Source of the DNA: Candidatus Nitrotoga sp. LAW
Lineage (GTDB): Bacteria; Pseudomonadota; Gammaproteobacteria; Burkholderiales; Gallionellaceae
Reading direction: 5' to 3'
Length of the DNA stretch: 64,000 bases
NCBI GenBank assembly: GCA_003402315.1
Contig: QFXI01000028.1
Coordinates: 100,221 to 164,220, forward strand
A model generated the notes under the pieces. The model was not told where the DNA came from, searched no databases, and saw nothing but the letters and a program-made list of their open reading frames with translations. Numbering within the stretch: the first letter of the stretch is position 1; each line of letters starts with the position of its first letter. A program made the translations under genes and the position numbers. Of this stretch, positions 1 to 10,800 are shown one piece after another.

Positions 1-126
1 GGGTACGTAATGGTTGTCCATCACGTCGAAGTGGATAATATCCGCGCCGGAGGCAATGACATTGGTAACCTCTTCACCGAGCTTGGCGAAATTGGCGGAG
101 AGAATGCTAGGTGCAATTTTGTACAT
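1..126 (-). CDS. rpe: Ribulose-phosphate 3-epimerase, N-terminal part (cut by window edge)
   Basis: Only the first 42 codons lie in the window; the frame is open to base 1. The protein begins [20 protein letters not shown] and continues through [13 protein letters not shown], the first two strands of the TIM barrel of ribulose-5-phosphate 3-epimerase. The Ser of the PSILSANF motif, and the His and Asp of HFDVMD (metal ligands in the family), are present. The enzyme interconverts ribulose-5-P and xylulose-5-P in the pentose phosphate or Calvin pathway. The ATG at 126-124 is preceded by a purine-rich AAAGGCG. It lies 111 bp downstream of pabB on the same strand, so co-transcription is possible. 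Confidence 0.93.
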   Translation of the reverse strand, partial: MYKIAPSILSANFAKLGEEVTNVIASGADIIHFDVMDNHYVP

Positions 127-237
127 GGCGACGCCTTTAACAAGTTTGAATTTGAAGCACGCATTCTACCCGAAACTTTCCCGATGAATAAATCCAACAG
201 GTGCAGCTCACTGCTTTCCCAAAGTAAATGGCTAGCG

Positions 238-1611
238 TTATGCTTCCCGTTCATGTTCACCGCCATACTGTTGCAAGAGCTTCAGCATTGCCGCCGCTTT
301 ATCTAACGTCTCTTGGTATTCCGCATCTGCGTCGGAATCCGCTACGATCCCGCCACCTGCCCAAAAACGGATTTCGCCATCGGCAAATACCAAAGTACGG
401 ATAGTGATGTTGCTATCCATGTTGCCATCGAAGCCGATATAACCAATCGCACCGCAATATATCCCGCGTTGATGTGGCTCCAATTGTTCGATGATCTGCA
501 TGGCGCGTTGTTTAGGCGCGCCCGTTACAGAGCCCCCGGGGAAGCAATCGCGTAACAATGCCAACGCATCGTGCCCCGCCGCAAGCTGACCCGTGACGGT
601 ACTTACCAGATGGTGTACTTGGGCAAAGCTTTCAACTCCGAATAGCTTGGGCACTTGCACTGAACCAGGTGTACAACTCTTGCCCAGGTCGTTACGCAGT
701 AAATCAACAATCATTAAGTTCTCTGCGCGGTCTTTGTCGCTATGGCCTAGTTCTTGTGCCATCTTTGTATCCTCGTGCGGATTGTTTAGACGTGGGCGCG
801 TGCCTTTGATCGGATTGGTTTCGACGCGCCCCTGCTGTACTTGCAGAAATTGTTCGGGCGAGGCGCATAGAATTTGCGCGTGCGGAAAATTGAGAAAAGC
901 CGAATAAGGTGCCGGGCTCAGGCGGCGCAATTCGAGATATGCTTGTAGAGAATTACCGGAAGCGCGTGCTGCATAGCGTTGCGCCAAATTGACTTGATAA
1001 CAATCACCCGCGTGTAAGTAGCGTTGTATGGCATTAAAAGCGGATTTATACCTCGCGCGGGTAAAATTCGACTGAATGCGGCCATGCACCTTAAATTTTT
1101 CCTGGGGCGCGTTGCTGTTCTGTTGCAATCGCGCAAAGATTTGCGGCAGCACTTGCTCTGTTCCTTGTTCGCGTTGCTGCGATACCAGACGTGTCGTTTT
1201 TTCCTGATGGTCCAGCACAATCGCCCAGTCGTAGATGCCAACCATCATGTCCGGCAGATGTTCAGTTTCCTGTGCCTGTGTGGGTAAAGTAAACAGGCGG
1301 CGCGCCAGATCGTAACCCCAGTAGCCTAATGCGCCGCCCAAAAAGGGAATGCCCGGTATTGCTACGACAGGCGTACCCAATTGCTGGCGCAAAAGTTCAA
1401 ATGGATCACTGGCTGAACGCTGCACACCGGTTGCATTTGTAATTTCCGTGTAGGTGTCTTGTGTAACCAGCGTGGCGATGGGTTGTGCACATAGAATGTC
1501 GTAACGCCCCCGTCCACCGCTGTCCAGCCACACCGCCCAAGGCAAATCCGCGATGGCCGCGAAGTAGGCGGCGGCATTGGCAGCATAGGGAAGGGAAGCG
1601 CTATAAAGCAT
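238..1611 (-). CDS. pabB: Aminodeoxychorismate synthase component I
   Basis: The 457-residue protein belongs to the chorismate-utilising family (TrpE/PabB/MenF). It aminates chorismate to 4-amino-4-deoxychorismate for folate synthesis, using ammonia from a PabA partner not seen here. The N-terminal lobe contains LPWAVWLDSG, close to the PabB pattern. The C-terminal catalytic domain carries PIKGTRPR, DRAENLMIVDLLRNDLG, PGGSVTGAPK and the family signature ending in DSNITIRTLVF. PIKGT, rather than the feedback-binding features of TrpE, favours PabB. There is no PabC fusion, since the protein ends soon after the synthase domain. The ATG at 1611 has no good Shine-Dalgarno; the frame stays open about 24 codons upstream without a clear alternative start. 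TrpE is the main alternative. Confidence 0.92.
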   Translation of the reverse strand: MLYSASLPYAANAAAYFAAIADLPWAVWLDSGGRGRYDILCAQPIATLVTQDTYTEITNATGVQRSASDPFELLRQQLGTPVVAIPGIPFLGGALGYWGYDLARRLFTLPTQAQETEHLPDMMVGIYDWAIVLDHQEKTTRLVSQQREQGTEQVLPQIFARLQQNSNAPQEKFKVHGRIQSNFTRARYKSAFNAIQRYLHAGDCYQVNLAQRYAARASGNSLQAYLELRRLSPAPYSAFLNFPHAQILCASPEQFLQVQQGRVETNPIKGTRPRLNNPHEDTKMAQELGHSDKDRAENLMIVDLLRNDLGKSCTPGSVQVPKLFGVESFAQVHHLVSTVTGQLAAGHDALALLRDCFPGGSVTGAPKQRAMQIIEQLEPHQRGIYCGAIGYIGFDGNMDSNITIRTLVFADGEIRFWAGGGIVADSDADAEYQETLDKAAAMLKLLQQYGGEHEREA

Positions 1612-1890
1612 CGGTGTGGGTGGATGAGGAGGAAGACTTAATCGCTCCGCAGTCTGCTCGATCAGCTCAAGTCCTGTATTGTGGGCTCAAGCTAGCAATT
1701 CGATTTATTAGGTAAGGGTGGATAGAGTGAGTTTGGATAAATAATGGGTGTATTTTTATACAACAGAATTACAGAGCGAATAAATCAATTTTGCGCGACC
1801 TAATCCCCCTTTAAATTCTGACATTTTTATTCAGGTCGCTTATCTATTGCAGCTAAAGTTGCAAGTGCAAATAGCTGGGAACTATGATGC
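1612..1890. other. Non-coding gap between pabB and rpoZ
   Basis: This 279-bp stretch is AT-rich and has no convincing reading frame. In many proteobacteria spoT follows gmk-rpoZ directly; here that place is empty and pabB comes next. I see no strong terminator for rpoZ. A pabB promoter should lie here but I cannot place it with confidence. Confidence 0.6.
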
Positions 1891-2097
1891 CTAGGCTATT
1901 CCACGAATGAGAATTTCCAGCCCTACCTTTCCTTCACTGATTTCACGCAAGGCGATTACAGTGGGCTTATCTTTACATTCTGCCACTAGATAGCTGGCGC
2001 CATTGGCCAACTGGCGTGCGCGGTAGGCGGCAGCCAAGGTGAGTTCAAATCGGTTAGGGATGTTTACCAAACAGTCGTCTATCGTTACACGAGCCAT
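1891..2097 (-). CDS. rpoZ: DNA-directed RNA polymerase omega subunit
   Basis: The 68-residue protein begins [20 protein letters not shown] and contains [13 protein letters not shown], the conserved core of omega, the small subunit that helps fold and hold beta' in the RNA polymerase core. The length is typical for betaproteobacteria. Its start overlaps the last 13 bases of gmk, so the two are translationally coupled, as in many proteobacteria. The usual next gene, spoT, is not adjacent. Confidence 0.96.
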   Translation of the reverse strand: MARVTIDDCLVNIPNRFELTLAAAYRARQLANGASYLVAECKDKPTVIALREISEGKVGLEILIRGIA

Positions 2098-2720
2098 AGT
2101 GTAGTGTCTCCTTTTTGCAGTTGATTAATTAAAGTTTGCTGGCGTGCGAGCTGTCTATCGCGGCGAAGTCCTGCGGCAACGACGATGGCATTAAGCTGTT
2201 GTAAAGCAATGTCCAGATTGTCGTTAATGATAACATAATCAAACTCTACGACATGGGCGATGTCTTCTTTCGCGGCGCACAAACGTTGTGCGATCACTTT
2301 GGCATCATCTTGTCCGCGCGCATGCAGGCGGTCTTGCAATGCTTGTAAAGAGGGGGGCAGGATGAAGATGCTGATGCAATCCGGAAATGCGTGCCGTACT
2401 TGCGCCGCGCCCTGCCAATCAATTTCTAATAATATGTCACGTCCGCTCAAAACTTCAGCTTCAATCCAGGATTGCGAAGTGCCATAGAGGTTGCCATATA
2501 CCTCAGCGCTTTCTAAAAAATCACCATGCTTGGCCATATTCAAGAAAGTTTCACGGCTCACAAAATGATAATCTTCCCCCTCGGTCTCGCTTGGGCGGGG
2601 CGCTCGGGTGGTGTAGGAAACAGAAATATCAACTTGTTGATTGCTGGACAGCAGCGCACGGACCAGGCTGGTTTTTCCTGCACCCGATGGTGCGCTGACG
2701 ATGAAGAGATTTCCTGGCAT
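2085..2720 (-). CDS. gmk: Guanylate kinase
   Basis: This cytoplasmic enzyme phosphorylates GMP to GDP with ATP. The P-loop is [12 protein letters not shown], about ten residues from the chosen start. The GMP-binding region has [22 protein letters not shown], and the lid and later region have [13 protein letters not shown] and FILPPS. The frame is open further upstream to 2858, but the added residues are unlike the family; the ATG at 2720 ([13 protein letters not shown]) gives 211 residues, the usual size. An ATG five codons earlier, at 2735, is the alternative. The gene overlaps rpoZ by 13 bp and is divergent from gltB. Confidence 0.95.
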   Translation of the reverse strand: MPGNLFIVSAPSGAGKTSLVRALLSSNQQVDISVSYTTRAPRPSETEGEDYHFVSRETFLNMAKHGDFLESAEVYGNLYGTSQSWIEAEVLSGRDILLEIDWQGAAQVRHAFPDCISIFILPPSLQALQDRLHARGQDDAKVIAQRLCAAKEDIAHVVEFDYVIINDNLDIALQQLNAIVVAAGLRRDRQLARQQTLINQLQKGDTTLWLV

Positions 2721-3136
2721 ATTATGTATAGGCATCTTTAAAAAATGAGCAGCAATTTCAATACAAAACGCCACTGCAAACCGCAATGTGATTTTATCAT
2801 CAACTGGAGAGGGCTTCTGAAAATTCAATATTTTCCCAAATCCAAGCCATATAAACAATTTCGTACTACTTTAGTATGCCTGAGATGTGAGCCAAAAAAT
2901 TTTGGTGAAGAGCGCGCTACGTAAACAAATGTTGGTGAATACGGATTTGAGAGATCCTTGATCATAATGTTGCATGGTGCAAACTAAATGGGGGCGCTAG
3001 CGTGTGACTCAGGGTGCTGTATCTTTATGACTTTTCTTTAGTGGAGATACACCGCTATCCAGCCTGAATTTCATATTCGACTAGGTTCTAGGTTGCTGTT
3101 CGTCCCGAGACAAGGTAATATTTCCGCCCTTTCGCC

Positions 3137-3166
3137 TTGTATTTTTGCGGGCATAGATTGTATAAA
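3137..3166 (+). promoter_or_regulatory. Putative sigma70 promoter of gltBD
   Basis: TTGTAT (3137-3142) and TATAAA (3161-3166) are separated by 18 bp. The -10 matches five of six consensus bases and the -35 four of six. Transcription would start near 3173, about 60 bp before the gltB start and just at the base of the hairpin listed next. The assignment rests on sequence match only. Confidence 0.45.
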
Positions 3167-3173
3167 TAGCGCT

Positions 3174-3202
3174 GTGGCGATATGTGTGTCGCCACTTTTT
3201 TT
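3174..3202 (+). terminator. Hairpin plus seven T in the gltB leader
   Basis: GTGGCGA (3174-3180) and TCGCCAC (3189-3195) form a perfect 7-bp stem around an 8-nt loop, followed at once by seven T (3196-3202). This is the form of an intrinsic terminator, yet it sits 31 bp before the gltB start on the coding strand. It could be an attenuator, the end of a short leader RNA, or, if transcription starts near 3173, a 5' stabilising hairpin. Confidence 0.6.
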
Positions 3203-3233
3203 GGGGTTAGTGATTTTTAATGAGGAACAACGT

Positions 3234-6200
3234 GTGAGTCATTCTTCGTTGCCGGTCCAGCAGGGTTTGTATGACCCGCGCCATGAGCACGATGCTTGCG
3301 GAGTGGGCTTTGTGGCGCATATCAAGGGTAAGCAGAGCCATGACATGATCTGTCAAGGCCTACAGATACTCAAAAATCTTACTCATCGCGGTGCGGTGGG
3401 CGCTGACCCCTTGGCGGGAGATGGTGCGGGTATTCTGATCCAGATTCCAGATACATTTTTGCGTAAATCGTGCGCTGCACAGGGTATATCCCTGCCGGCA
3501 GCGGGCAAATACGGGGTAGGCATGTTGTTCCTGCCGCGCGACACGGCGGCACGTGCCGCCTGCGAGCAGGTGATTGCCGACAAGATTGCTGCGGAAGGAC
3601 AAATTTTGTTGGGCTGGCGTGATGTGCCGGTGGACAATAGTAGCTTGGGCGAGAGCGTTAAGGTGGTTGAGCCATTGGTACGCCAAGTATTCATTGGATG
3701 CGGTTCGAATTGCGTGGATGTCGATAGCTTTGAGCGTAAGTTGTTTGTCATTCGCAAGATTGTAGAACACGCTGTGCGCGGCCTGCCCAATGAACAAGGA
3801 CAAGGTTTCTATATACCGTCGTTTTCTGCGCGCACTATCGTATACAAGGGAATGTTGTTGGCCGATCAGGTCGGCGAGTATTACCTTGATCTGCAAGATG
3901 AGAATATGGTGAGCGCATTGGCGCTGGTGCATCAACGTTTTTCTACCAATACTTTCCCCTCCTGGGATCTGGCGCATCCATTCCACATGATTGCGCACAA
4001 TGGTGAGATCAATACCTTGCGCGGTAACGTGAACTGGATGACAGCGCGTCATGCAGCGATGTCATCCAGCTTGCTGGGCGCAGATCTGGAAAAATTGTGG
4101 CCGTTAATTGTAGAAGGCCAATCTGATTCCGCCTGTTTTGATAATGCACTGGAACTGCTGGTGGCAGGCGGTTATTCGTTGCCGCACGCGATGATGCTGC
4201 TGATTCCTGAAGCGTGGGCAGGCAACCCATTGATGGATGAAGAGCGCCGCGCATTTTATGAATACCATGCTGCATTGATGGAACCCTGGGATGGCCCCGC
4301 TGCCGTGGCCTTCACGGATGGCCGTATGATCGGCGCGACGCTGGACCGCAACGGCTTGCGCCCGGCGCGCTATCTGATTACAGATGATGATTTGGTGTTG
4401 ATGGCATCTGAAATGGGTGTGCTGGATATTCCGCAAAACAAAATTGTGAAAAAGTGGCGACTACAGCCCGGCAAGATGTTCCTCATCGATTTGGAAGCCG
4501 GTCGTATTGTAGACGACACCGAATTAAAGCAGCAGCTCGCTACCGCAAAACCGTATCGCGAGTGGATCGAGAAGTCACGTTATTTCCTTGGCGACCTGCC
4601 AAATGTAGACGTAAAGAAAAACTTATTAGATACCAGTCTGCTGGATACCCAACAAGCATTTGGCTATTCGCAGGAAGACATTAAATTCATTCTTGCGCCC
4701 ATGGCTGCTGCGGGAGAAGAGGCAACTGGCTCTATGGGTAATGATGCCACCTTGCCTGTGCTGTCGGATAAAAACAAAGTTCTGTACAGCTATTTCAAGC
4801 AGCTTTTCGCCCAGGTGACTAATCCACCTATCGATCCGATCCGTGAAGAAATCGTCATGTCGCTTACTTCGTTTATTGGCCCAAAACCCAATTTGCTCGG
4901 TATCGACGAGACCAATCCGCCGCTGCGCCTTGAGGTGCATCAGCCTGTGCTATCTAATGAAGATTTGGCCAAGCTGCGCGACATCAGCACATTAACTCAA
5001 GGGCGTTACAAGGCGCTGGTACTGGATATTACTTATCCTGCGGTACAGGGTGCGGCGGGTTGCGAAGGCGCGATCAAGGCGCTGAGTGCCGCAGCCGATC
5101 AGGCGGTGGCGGATGGTTACAACGTGCTGATTTTGTCCGACCGTGCGGTTTCAAGCAAACGCGTGGCGATTCCGGCTTTGCTGGCTTGTGCGGGCGTGCA
5201 CCATCATTTGGTGCGCGAAGGGCTGCGCACCAGCACCGGACTGGTGGTGGACTCTGGTTCTGTGCGTGAAACCCATCATTTCGCACTGCTTGCCGGTTAT
5301 GGCGCTGAGGCGATATGCCCGTGGCTGGCCTATGAGACTATTGCTGCCATGAGTGATTATTTACCTGCGGGTCTATCGAGCAAGGATGCAAATAAACGTT
5401 TCATTAAAGCAATAAACAAGGGGCTACTCAAGGTAATGTCCAAAATGGGCATCTCCACTTATCAGTCTTATTGCGGTGGGCAGATTTTCGAAGCAATCGG
5501 CCTGAACGCTGATTTTGTATCGCAGTATTTCACCGGCACGGCGACCCAGATCGAAGGCATTGGCTTACATGAGGTGGCGGAGGAAGCGATGCGCATTCAT
5601 CAAGCCGCTTTCGGAAATGATCCGGTGTTGTCTAATGCGTTGGAAGCGGGAGGTGAATATGCCTACCGTGTGCGGGGTGAAGAGCATATGTGGACACCGG
5701 ATGTCGTCGCCAAGCTGCAACATGCCACGCGTTCTAACAATGGGCAAGCGTATAAAGAATACGCGAAACTGATTAACGACCAGACACAGCGCATGAAGAC
5801 ATTGCGCGGTTTGTTCGAGATCAAGCCCGCCGGCGCGCCCGTGCCGCTGGCAGAGGTTGAACCGGCAAAAGAAATCGTCAAACGTTTTGCTACGGGAGCA
5901 ATGTCGCTTGGATCTATTTCCACCGAGGCACACACCGCTTTAGCCATCGCAATGAACCGTATCGGGGGGAAATCCAATACGGGCGAAGGTGGCGAAGACC
6001 CGATGCGATTCAAATCAATTAAAGGTGGCGAGAAACTATCTGAAATTATAGGTAAAGGACGTATTGAAGCTGATCTGACTTTATTGTCAGGCGATTCATT
6101 GCGCTCCAAAATAAAACAAGTGGCCTCGGGTCGCTTTGGTGTAACAGCGGAATACTTGACGAGCGCCGATCAAATTCAAATCAAGATGGCGCAGGGCGCA

Positions 6201-7907
6201 AAGCCGGGTGAAGGCGGCCAGTTGCCCGGCCACAAGGTGTCAGAATACATCGCTAAACTACGTTTCGCCATACCTGGTGTAGGGTTGATTTCACCGCCGC
6301 CGCATCACGATATTTATTCCATCGAAGACTTGGCACAGCTCATTCATGATCTGAAAAACGCCAATCCGCACGCCTCCATTTCGGTCAAGCTGGTGTCTGA
6401 AGTGGGTGTTGGCACGGTGGCGGCCGGTGTGGCCAAGGCCAAGGCGGATCATATAACGGTTGCCGGCCATGATGGCGGTACGGGCGCCTCGCCGTTGTCT
6501 TCCATTAAGCATGCCGGCACCCCATGGGAACTCGGGCTGGCGGAAGCTCAGCAAACGTTGGTGTTAAACCGGTTGCGTGGACGGATTGTTTTGCAGGTGG
6601 ACGGCCAGTTGAAAACCGGGCGCGATGTGTTAATCGGTGCGTTACTCGGCGCGGATGAATTCGGTTTTGCCACAGCGCCACTGGTAGTAGAGGGCTGCAT
6701 CATGATGCGCAAATGCCATCTCAACACCTGTCCGGTGGGCGTGGCTACGCAAGACCCCGAGCTACGTAAGAAATTCACCGGTCAACCTGAACATGTGGTG
6801 AATTATTTCTTCTTCGTGGCTGAAGAAGTACGCGAATACATGGCGCAGATCGGTATCCGCAAATTCGATGATCTAATCGGTCGTAGTGAATTGCTTGACG
6901 CAAAGCATGTCATTGCACATTGGAAAGCCAAGGGTTTGGATTTCTCCAAAATTTTCCATCAGCCTGACGTACCGGTTAGCGTGGCGCGCCGCCATGCCGA
7001 AGAACAGGATCATGGACTGACTCAGGCCTTGGATCATCGGCTTATTGTAGAAGCCATGCCTGCGTTGGAAAACAAGCTACCGGTAATAATAGAAGGCCAC
7101 ATTCGCAATGTTAACCGCACCGTCGGCGCAATGCTGTCGCATGAAGTGGCAAAGCGCTATGGTCAAACGGGATTGCCGAACGATACGATTACGGTGAAAT
7201 TACAAGGCACGGCCGGGCAGAGCTTCGGCGCGTTTCTTGCGCATGGCATTACCTTCGAGTTGTCTGGAGAAGGCAATGACTATGTCGGCAAGGGATTGTG
7301 TGGCGGCCGCATCGTGGTGCTACCACCCAAGGAATGCAACATCGTGGCCGAGGAAAATATTATCGTTGGCAATACCGTATTGTACGGTGCGACCAGTGGT
7401 GAATGCTATTTCCGAGGGGTGGCTGGCGAGCGTTTCGCGGTGCGCAATTCCGGCGCTATTGCGGTAGTGGAAGGTTTAGGCGACCACGGTTGCGAATATA
7501 TGACCGGCGGGTTAGTGGTTGTGCTCGGTCAAACCGGGCGCAATTTTGCTGCAGGCATGTCCGGTGGCATTGCTTATGTACTGGATGAGGATGGCGGCTT
7601 CGAACACCGTTGCAATTTGGCGATGGTGCAACTGGAACCGGTACCCGATGAGGCTGCTGCGAGCGACCTGGGTGAAGTCGAGACGCATGGCCGGGTGCAT
7701 TTTAACCACCTCGGCAAGGCCGATGAACATGTGTTACACGACATGGTGAGTGCGCATCTGCGCTATACCAACAGTGTCCGTGCTCAGGCTATTCTAAATA
7801 ATTGGGCGCACTACTTGCCAAAATTTGTCAAGGTTATGCCGACTGAATACCGCCGTGCTTTACAGGAAGTCGCGGCGGAACAAACCAAGCAATTGGAGGC
7901 TGTATAA
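3234..7907 (+). CDS. gltB: Glutamate synthase (NADPH) large subunit
   Basis: The alpha subunit of glutamate synthase transfers the amide nitrogen of glutamine to 2-oxoglutarate. The GTG at 3234 is chosen because GAGG lies 8 nt upstream; it gives 1557 residues with a 21-residue propeptide before [13 protein letters not shown], in which Cys22 is the Ntn-type glutaminase nucleophile exposed by processing. The FMN-binding synthase domain includes [13 protein letters not shown] and [13 protein letters not shown]. The 3Fe-4S cysteines are in [15 protein letters not shown] at about residues 1153-1167. The C-terminal GXGXG beta-helix domain has [20 protein letters not shown]. The stop TAA abuts the gltD ATG, so the two subunits are made from one operon. 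Confidence 0.97.
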   Translation: MSHSSLPVQQGLYDPRHEHDACGVGFVAHIKGKQSHDMICQGLQILKNLTHRGAVGADPLAGDGAGILIQIPDTFLRKSCAAQGISLPAAGKYGVGMLFLPRDTAARAACEQVIADKIAAEGQILLGWRDVPVDNSSLGESVKVVEPLVRQVFIGCGSNCVDVDSFERKLFVIRKIVEHAVRGLPNEQGQGFYIPSFSARTIVYKGMLLADQVGEYYLDLQDENMVSALALVHQRFSTNTFPSWDLAHPFHMIAHNGEINTLRGNVNWMTARHAAMSSSLLGADLEKLWPLIVEGQSDSACFDNALELLVAGGYSLPHAMMLLIPEAWAGNPLMDEERRAFYEYHAALMEPWDGPAAVAFTDGRMIGATLDRNGLRPARYLITDDDLVLMASEMGVLDIPQNKIVKKWRLQPGKMFLIDLEAGRIVDDTELKQQLATAKPYREWIEKSRYFLGDLPNVDVKKNLLDTSLLDTQQAFGYSQEDIKFILAPMAAAGEEATGSMGNDATLPVLSDKNKVLYSYFKQLFAQVTNPPIDPIREEIVMSLTSFIGPKPNLLGIDETNPPLRLEVHQPVLSNEDLAKLRDISTLTQGRYKALVLDITYPAVQGAAGCEGAIKALSAAADQAVADGYNVLILSDRAVSSKRVAIPALLACAGVHHHLVREGLRTSTGLVVDSGSVRETHHFALLAGYGAEAICPWLAYETIAAMSDYLPAGLSSKDANKRFIKAINKGLLKVMSKMGISTYQSYCGGQIFEAIGLNADFVSQYFTGTATQIEGIGLHEVAEEAMRIHQAAFGNDPVLSNALEAGGEYAYRVRGEEHMWTPDVVAKLQHATRSNNGQAYKEYAKLINDQTQRMKTLRGLFEIKPAGAPVPLAEVEPAKEIVKRFATGAMSLGSISTEAHTALAIAMNRIGGKSNTGEGGEDPMRFKSIKGGEKLSEIIGKGRIEADLTLLSGDSLRSKIKQVASGRFGVTAEYLTSADQIQIKMAQGAKPGEGGQLPGHKVSEYIAKLRFAIPGVGLISPPPHHDIYSIEDLAQLIHDLKNANPHASISVKLVSEVGVGTVAAGVAKAKADHITVAGHDGGTGASPLSSIKHAGTPWELGLAEAQQTLVLNRLRGRIVLQVDGQLKTGRDVLIGALLGADEFGFATAPLVVEGCIMMRKCHLNTCPVGVATQDPELRKKFTGQPEHVVNYFFFVAEEVREYMAQIGIRKFDDLIGRSELLDAKHVIAHWKAKGLDFSKIFHQPDVPVSVARRHAEEQDHGLTQALDHRLIVEAMPALENKLPVIIEGHIRNVNRTVGAMLSHEVAKRYGQTGLPNDTITVKLQGTAGQSFGAFLAHGITFELSGEGNDYVGKGLCGGRIVVLPPKECNIVAEENIIVGNTVLYGATSGECYFRGVAGERFAVRNSGAIAVVEGLGDHGCEYMTGGLVVVLGQTGRNFAAGMSGGIAYVLDEDGGFEHRCNLAMVQLEPVPDEAAASDLGEVETHGRVHFNHLGKADEHVLHDMVSAHLRYTNSVRAQAILNNWAHYLPKFVKVMPTEYRRALQEVAAEQTKQLEAV

Positions 7908-9335
7908 ATGGGTAAGATTACCGGATTTATGGAATTCCGCCGCTTAAGCGAGCACAGCTTGCCGGTCGCGGAACGCCTGAAAAACTATCAGGAATTCATC
8001 CCGCGTTTGACCGACCCGCAGGCTTCCGTGCAGGGTTCGCGCTGTATGGACTGTGGCATTCCATTTTGTACTACGGGCTGTCCGGTTAATAACATCATCC
8101 CGGACTGGAATGATTTGGTTTATCGTGGCAACTGGAAACAGGCGCTGGACGTCCTGCATTCCACTAACAATTTCCCAGAGTTTACTGGACGCATTTGCCC
8201 TGCACCATGTGAAGCGGCCTGCACATTGAACATCAATGACGATGCGGTAGGCATCAAATCAATCGAGCATGCCATTATCGACAAAGGTTGGGAAGAAGGC
8301 TGGGTGGCGCCACAACCAGCACAGACCAAGACCGGCAAAAAAATTGCCGTGGTTGGCTCTGGCCCGGCAGGCTTGGCTTGTGCGCAACAATTAGCACGCG
8401 TCGGGCATGACGTGGTGGTATTCGAGAAAAATGACCGAATTGGTGGCCTTTTGCGTTATGGCATTCCCGACTTCAAACTCGAAAAGTCGCACATCGACCG
8501 TCGCATGGAACAGATGCGCGCTGAGGGTGTGGAATTCCGTGTCAAGCAGCATATCGGCGTGCAGGTGTCGGCACAAAAATTGAAGGATGAGTTCGACGCC
8601 GTAGTATTAACGGGTGGGGCTGAACAGCCACGCGACTTGCCAGTACCAGGACGTGAGTTGCAGGGAGTACACTTTGCAATGGAATTTTTGCCGCAACAGA
8701 ATAGAATCGTGGCGGGAGACGTGGTACCCGATCAGATTAAAGCGACTGGCAAACATGTGGTGGTGATCGGCGGTGGCGACACAGGTTCTGACTGTGTCGG
8801 CACGTCCAACCGCCAAGGCGCGGCTTCGGTAACCCAGTTTGAGGTCATGCCGCGCCCGCCCGAACAAGAGAATAAGCCGCTAATTTGGCCATACTGGCCA
8901 ATGAAGCTACGCACTTCCAGCTCTCATGATGAAGGCTGTCAGCGTGATTGGGCTGTGGCGACCAAAGAATTAACCGGCAACAATGGCAAGGTCGAAAAAT
9001 TGCGTGCCGTACGCGTCGAATGGAAAGACGGAAAGATGCAAGAAGTGCCGGGCAGCGAAATTGAGATGAAGGCCGATCTCGTGCTTTTGGCTATGGGCTT
9101 CGTCAGCCCGATGCAGCAAGTCCTGGAAGCGTTTGGCGTTGAAAAGGATGGCCGCGGCAATGCCAAGGCTGTCACTGAGGGAGCGGGCTATTATCAGACA
9201 TCGGTGGATAAGGTTTTTGCTGCTGGTGATATGCGACGCGGCCAGTCACTAGTCGTGTGGGCAATACGCGAAGGCCGCCAGGCGGCACGTGCAGTGGATG
9301 AATATTTGATGGGTAGTTCCAGTTTGCCGCTCTAA
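7908..9335 (+). CDS. gltD: Glutamate synthase (NADPH) small subunit
   Basis: The beta subunit passes electrons from NADPH through FAD and Fe-S clusters to GltB. The N-terminal cysteine clusters are [15 protein letters not shown] and [13 protein letters not shown], ligands of the 4Fe-4S centres. The FAD dinucleotide fold is [16 protein letters not shown] followed by [13 protein letters not shown]. The NADPH fold is [18 protein letters not shown]-terminal [16 protein letters not shown] closes the FAD site. At 475 residues it is the standard size. The ATG follows the gltB stop directly, with GGAG about 11 nt upstream. Confidence 0.97.
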   Translation: MGKITGFMEFRRLSEHSLPVAERLKNYQEFIPRLTDPQASVQGSRCMDCGIPFCTTGCPVNNIIPDWNDLVYRGNWKQALDVLHSTNNFPEFTGRICPAPCEAACTLNINDDAVGIKSIEHAIIDKGWEEGWVAPQPAQTKTGKKIAVVGSGPAGLACAQQLARVGHDVVVFEKNDRIGGLLRYGIPDFKLEKSHIDRRMEQMRAEGVEFRVKQHIGVQVSAQKLKDEFDAVVLTGGAEQPRDLPVPGRELQGVHFAMEFLPQQNRIVAGDVVPDQIKATGKHVVVIGGGDTGSDCVGTSNRQGAASVTQFEVMPRPPEQENKPLIWPYWPMKLRTSSSHDEGCQRDWAVATKELTGNNGKVEKLRAVRVEWKDGKMQEVPGSEIEMKADLVLLAMGFVSPMQQVLEAFGVEKDGRGNAKAVTEGAGYYQTSVDKVFAAGDMRRGQSLVVWAIREGRQAARAVDEYLMGSSSLPL

Positions 9336-9735
9336 ATTGAGTTGTCCATAATCAGGCGCTGAATGACGGGTTTCAATCAGCCCAGCTGCGCTGGCTTCTC
9401 TATAATAGCAGCTATTCCGGGGGGTCTACCCGGTACGCTCAGAGTATCGGTGCTATGGAATATGTGGTGCACTGCACCCGCGCTTGGGCACCCAAAAATC
9501 CTTCTCCATCTATGGGATGATGCACAACAAAATACCGTAGGGCATCCATTCATTTCAAGATATTGATGCTTGAAGACGATATTATCTTCCTGGCTTTTTG
9601 CATTTATCTGCTTCACCAATGATGTAGATCCTTTGCATAACCAAGTTACCTAGCTAAGCTCCCTGATAAGGGGAGTTTGGGAGGTCAGGGATAAAGCTGC
9701 TTAAATTTAGTCAATATAAATTAAAAGAGAACAAC
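9336..9735. other. Intergenic region gltD - hemE
   Basis: This 400-bp gap has no convincing gene. After gltD there is a small GC hairpin, CCAGC-TGC-GCTGG (9382-9394), which could help termination but has no clean T run. A second stem, CTCCC/GGGAG with a 7-nt loop, ends near 9677. hemE is preceded by AAGAGAACAAC, an acceptable ribosome binding site. The hemE promoter must lie here but I cannot point to it. Confidence 0.5.
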
Positions 9736-10800
9736 ATGAATTTCAAGTTAAAAAATGACACCTTCCTGCGTGCTTTGCTACGTCAACCGACTGACTATAC
9801 TCCCGTGTGGATGATGCGTCAGGCCGGACGATATCTGCCGGAATACTGTGCCACGCGTAAGCGCGCCGGCAGTTTTTTGGATTTATGCAAAAGCCCCGAC
9901 ATGGCTACGGAAGTTACATTGCAACCGCTGGAGCGATTCCCTCTGGATGCTGCAATTCTGTTTTCCGACATTCTCACCATACCGGATGCGATGGGTCTTG
10001 GACTGTACTTTTCCGAAGGAGAAGGGCCCAAGTTTGAGCGCCCCTTGCGCGACGAGGCGGCTATCAAAGCGTTAAAGGTGCCAGACATTAACAAAGATCT
10101 GCGTTACGTCACCGATGCCGTGTCGCAAATTCGCAAAGCGCTAAATGGTAGCGTGCCATTAATTGGTTTTTCGGGCAGCCCGTGGACGTTATCTTGTTAC
10201 ATGGTGGAAGGCGGCGGCAGCGACGATTATGCACGCGTAAAAACGTTGATGTATAAAGAACCCAAGCTGATGCACCACATTCTGGAAGTTACTGCACAAG
10301 CGGTAACACAATATCTTAACGCTCAGATTGAAGCAGGTGCACAGACTGTGATGATTTTTGATTCCTGGGGTGGCGTACTTTCGCATGCCGCTTACTATGA
10401 GTTTTCACTGCCTTACTTGCAGAAAATCGTGCAAGGGCTAAAGCGAGAATATGATGGCGTGAAAATTCCAGTGATTGTATTTACCAAGGGTGGTGGGTTG
10501 TGGTTGGATAGTATTGCCGATATTGGCTGCGATGCGGTGGGGTTGGACTGGACCATGGACATTGGTGTAGCGCGACAAAAAGTGGGCCATAAGGTTGCAC
10601 TGCAAGGTAACCTGGATCCAGCCGTGCTGTTTGCCACGCCGGAAGTTATCCGTGCCGAGACGGAACACGTGCTGGCTAGTTATGGCTATGGCAGCGGACA
10701 TGTATTTAATCTGGGGCATGGTATTTCTCAATTCACCAACCCTGACCATGCTGCGGTGTTGGTACAAGCAGTCCATGAGTTAAGCCGCAAATATCATTAA
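9736..10800 (+). CDS. hemE: Uroporphyrinogen decarboxylase
   Basis: The 354-residue cytoplasmic enzyme decarboxylates the four acetate chains of uroporphyrinogen III to give coproporphyrinogen III in heme synthesis. The signature [15 protein letters not shown] lies near the N-terminus with its substrate-binding Arg residues. [17 protein letters not shown] contains the conserved catalytic Asp. [19 protein letters not shown] and the C-terminal FNLGHGI match family signatures. The gene stands alone on the plus strand between gltBD and priA, an arrangement known from other betaproteobacteria. Confidence 0.97.
   Translation: MNFKLKNDTFLRALLRQPTDYTPVWMMRQAGRYLPEYCATRKRAGSFLDLCKSPDMATEVTLQPLERFPLDAAILFSDILTIPDAMGLGLYFSEGEGPKFERPLRDEAAIKALKVPDINKDLRYVTDAVSQIRKALNGSVPLIGFSGSPWTLSCYMVEGGGSDDYARVKTLMYKEPKLMHHILEVTAQAVTQYLNAQIEAGAQTVMIFDSWGGVLSHAAYYEFSLPYLQKIVQGLKREYDGVKIPVIVFTKGGGLWLDSIADIGCDAVGLDWTMDIGVARQKVGHKVALQGNLDPAVLFATPEVIRAETEHVLASYGYGSGHVFNLGHGISQFTNPDHAAVLVQAVHELSRKYH

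Larger units (their letters stand above)
2721..3233. other. Divergent intergenic region gmk / gltB
   Basis: About 510 bp separate the chosen starts of gmk (leftward) and gltB (rightward). It should hold both promoters. Only the gltB-proximal part shows readable signals, listed separately: a promoter-like pair and a hairpin with a T run. The open frame extending gltB leftward to 3093 runs through these signals and shows no similarity to known GltB N-termini. I see nothing else in it. Confidence 0.6.

Noticed and set aside
3093..3233. N-terminal extension of gltB from ATG 3093
   Set aside because: It runs through the promoter-like sequence and the hairpin, has no family similarity, and the GTG at 3234 has a good ribosome binding site and correct propeptide length.
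5565..6109. Overlapping minus-strand frames of 122 and 148 codons inside gltB
   Set aside because: They are antisense shadows of a clearly coding gltB with no recognisable protein motif.
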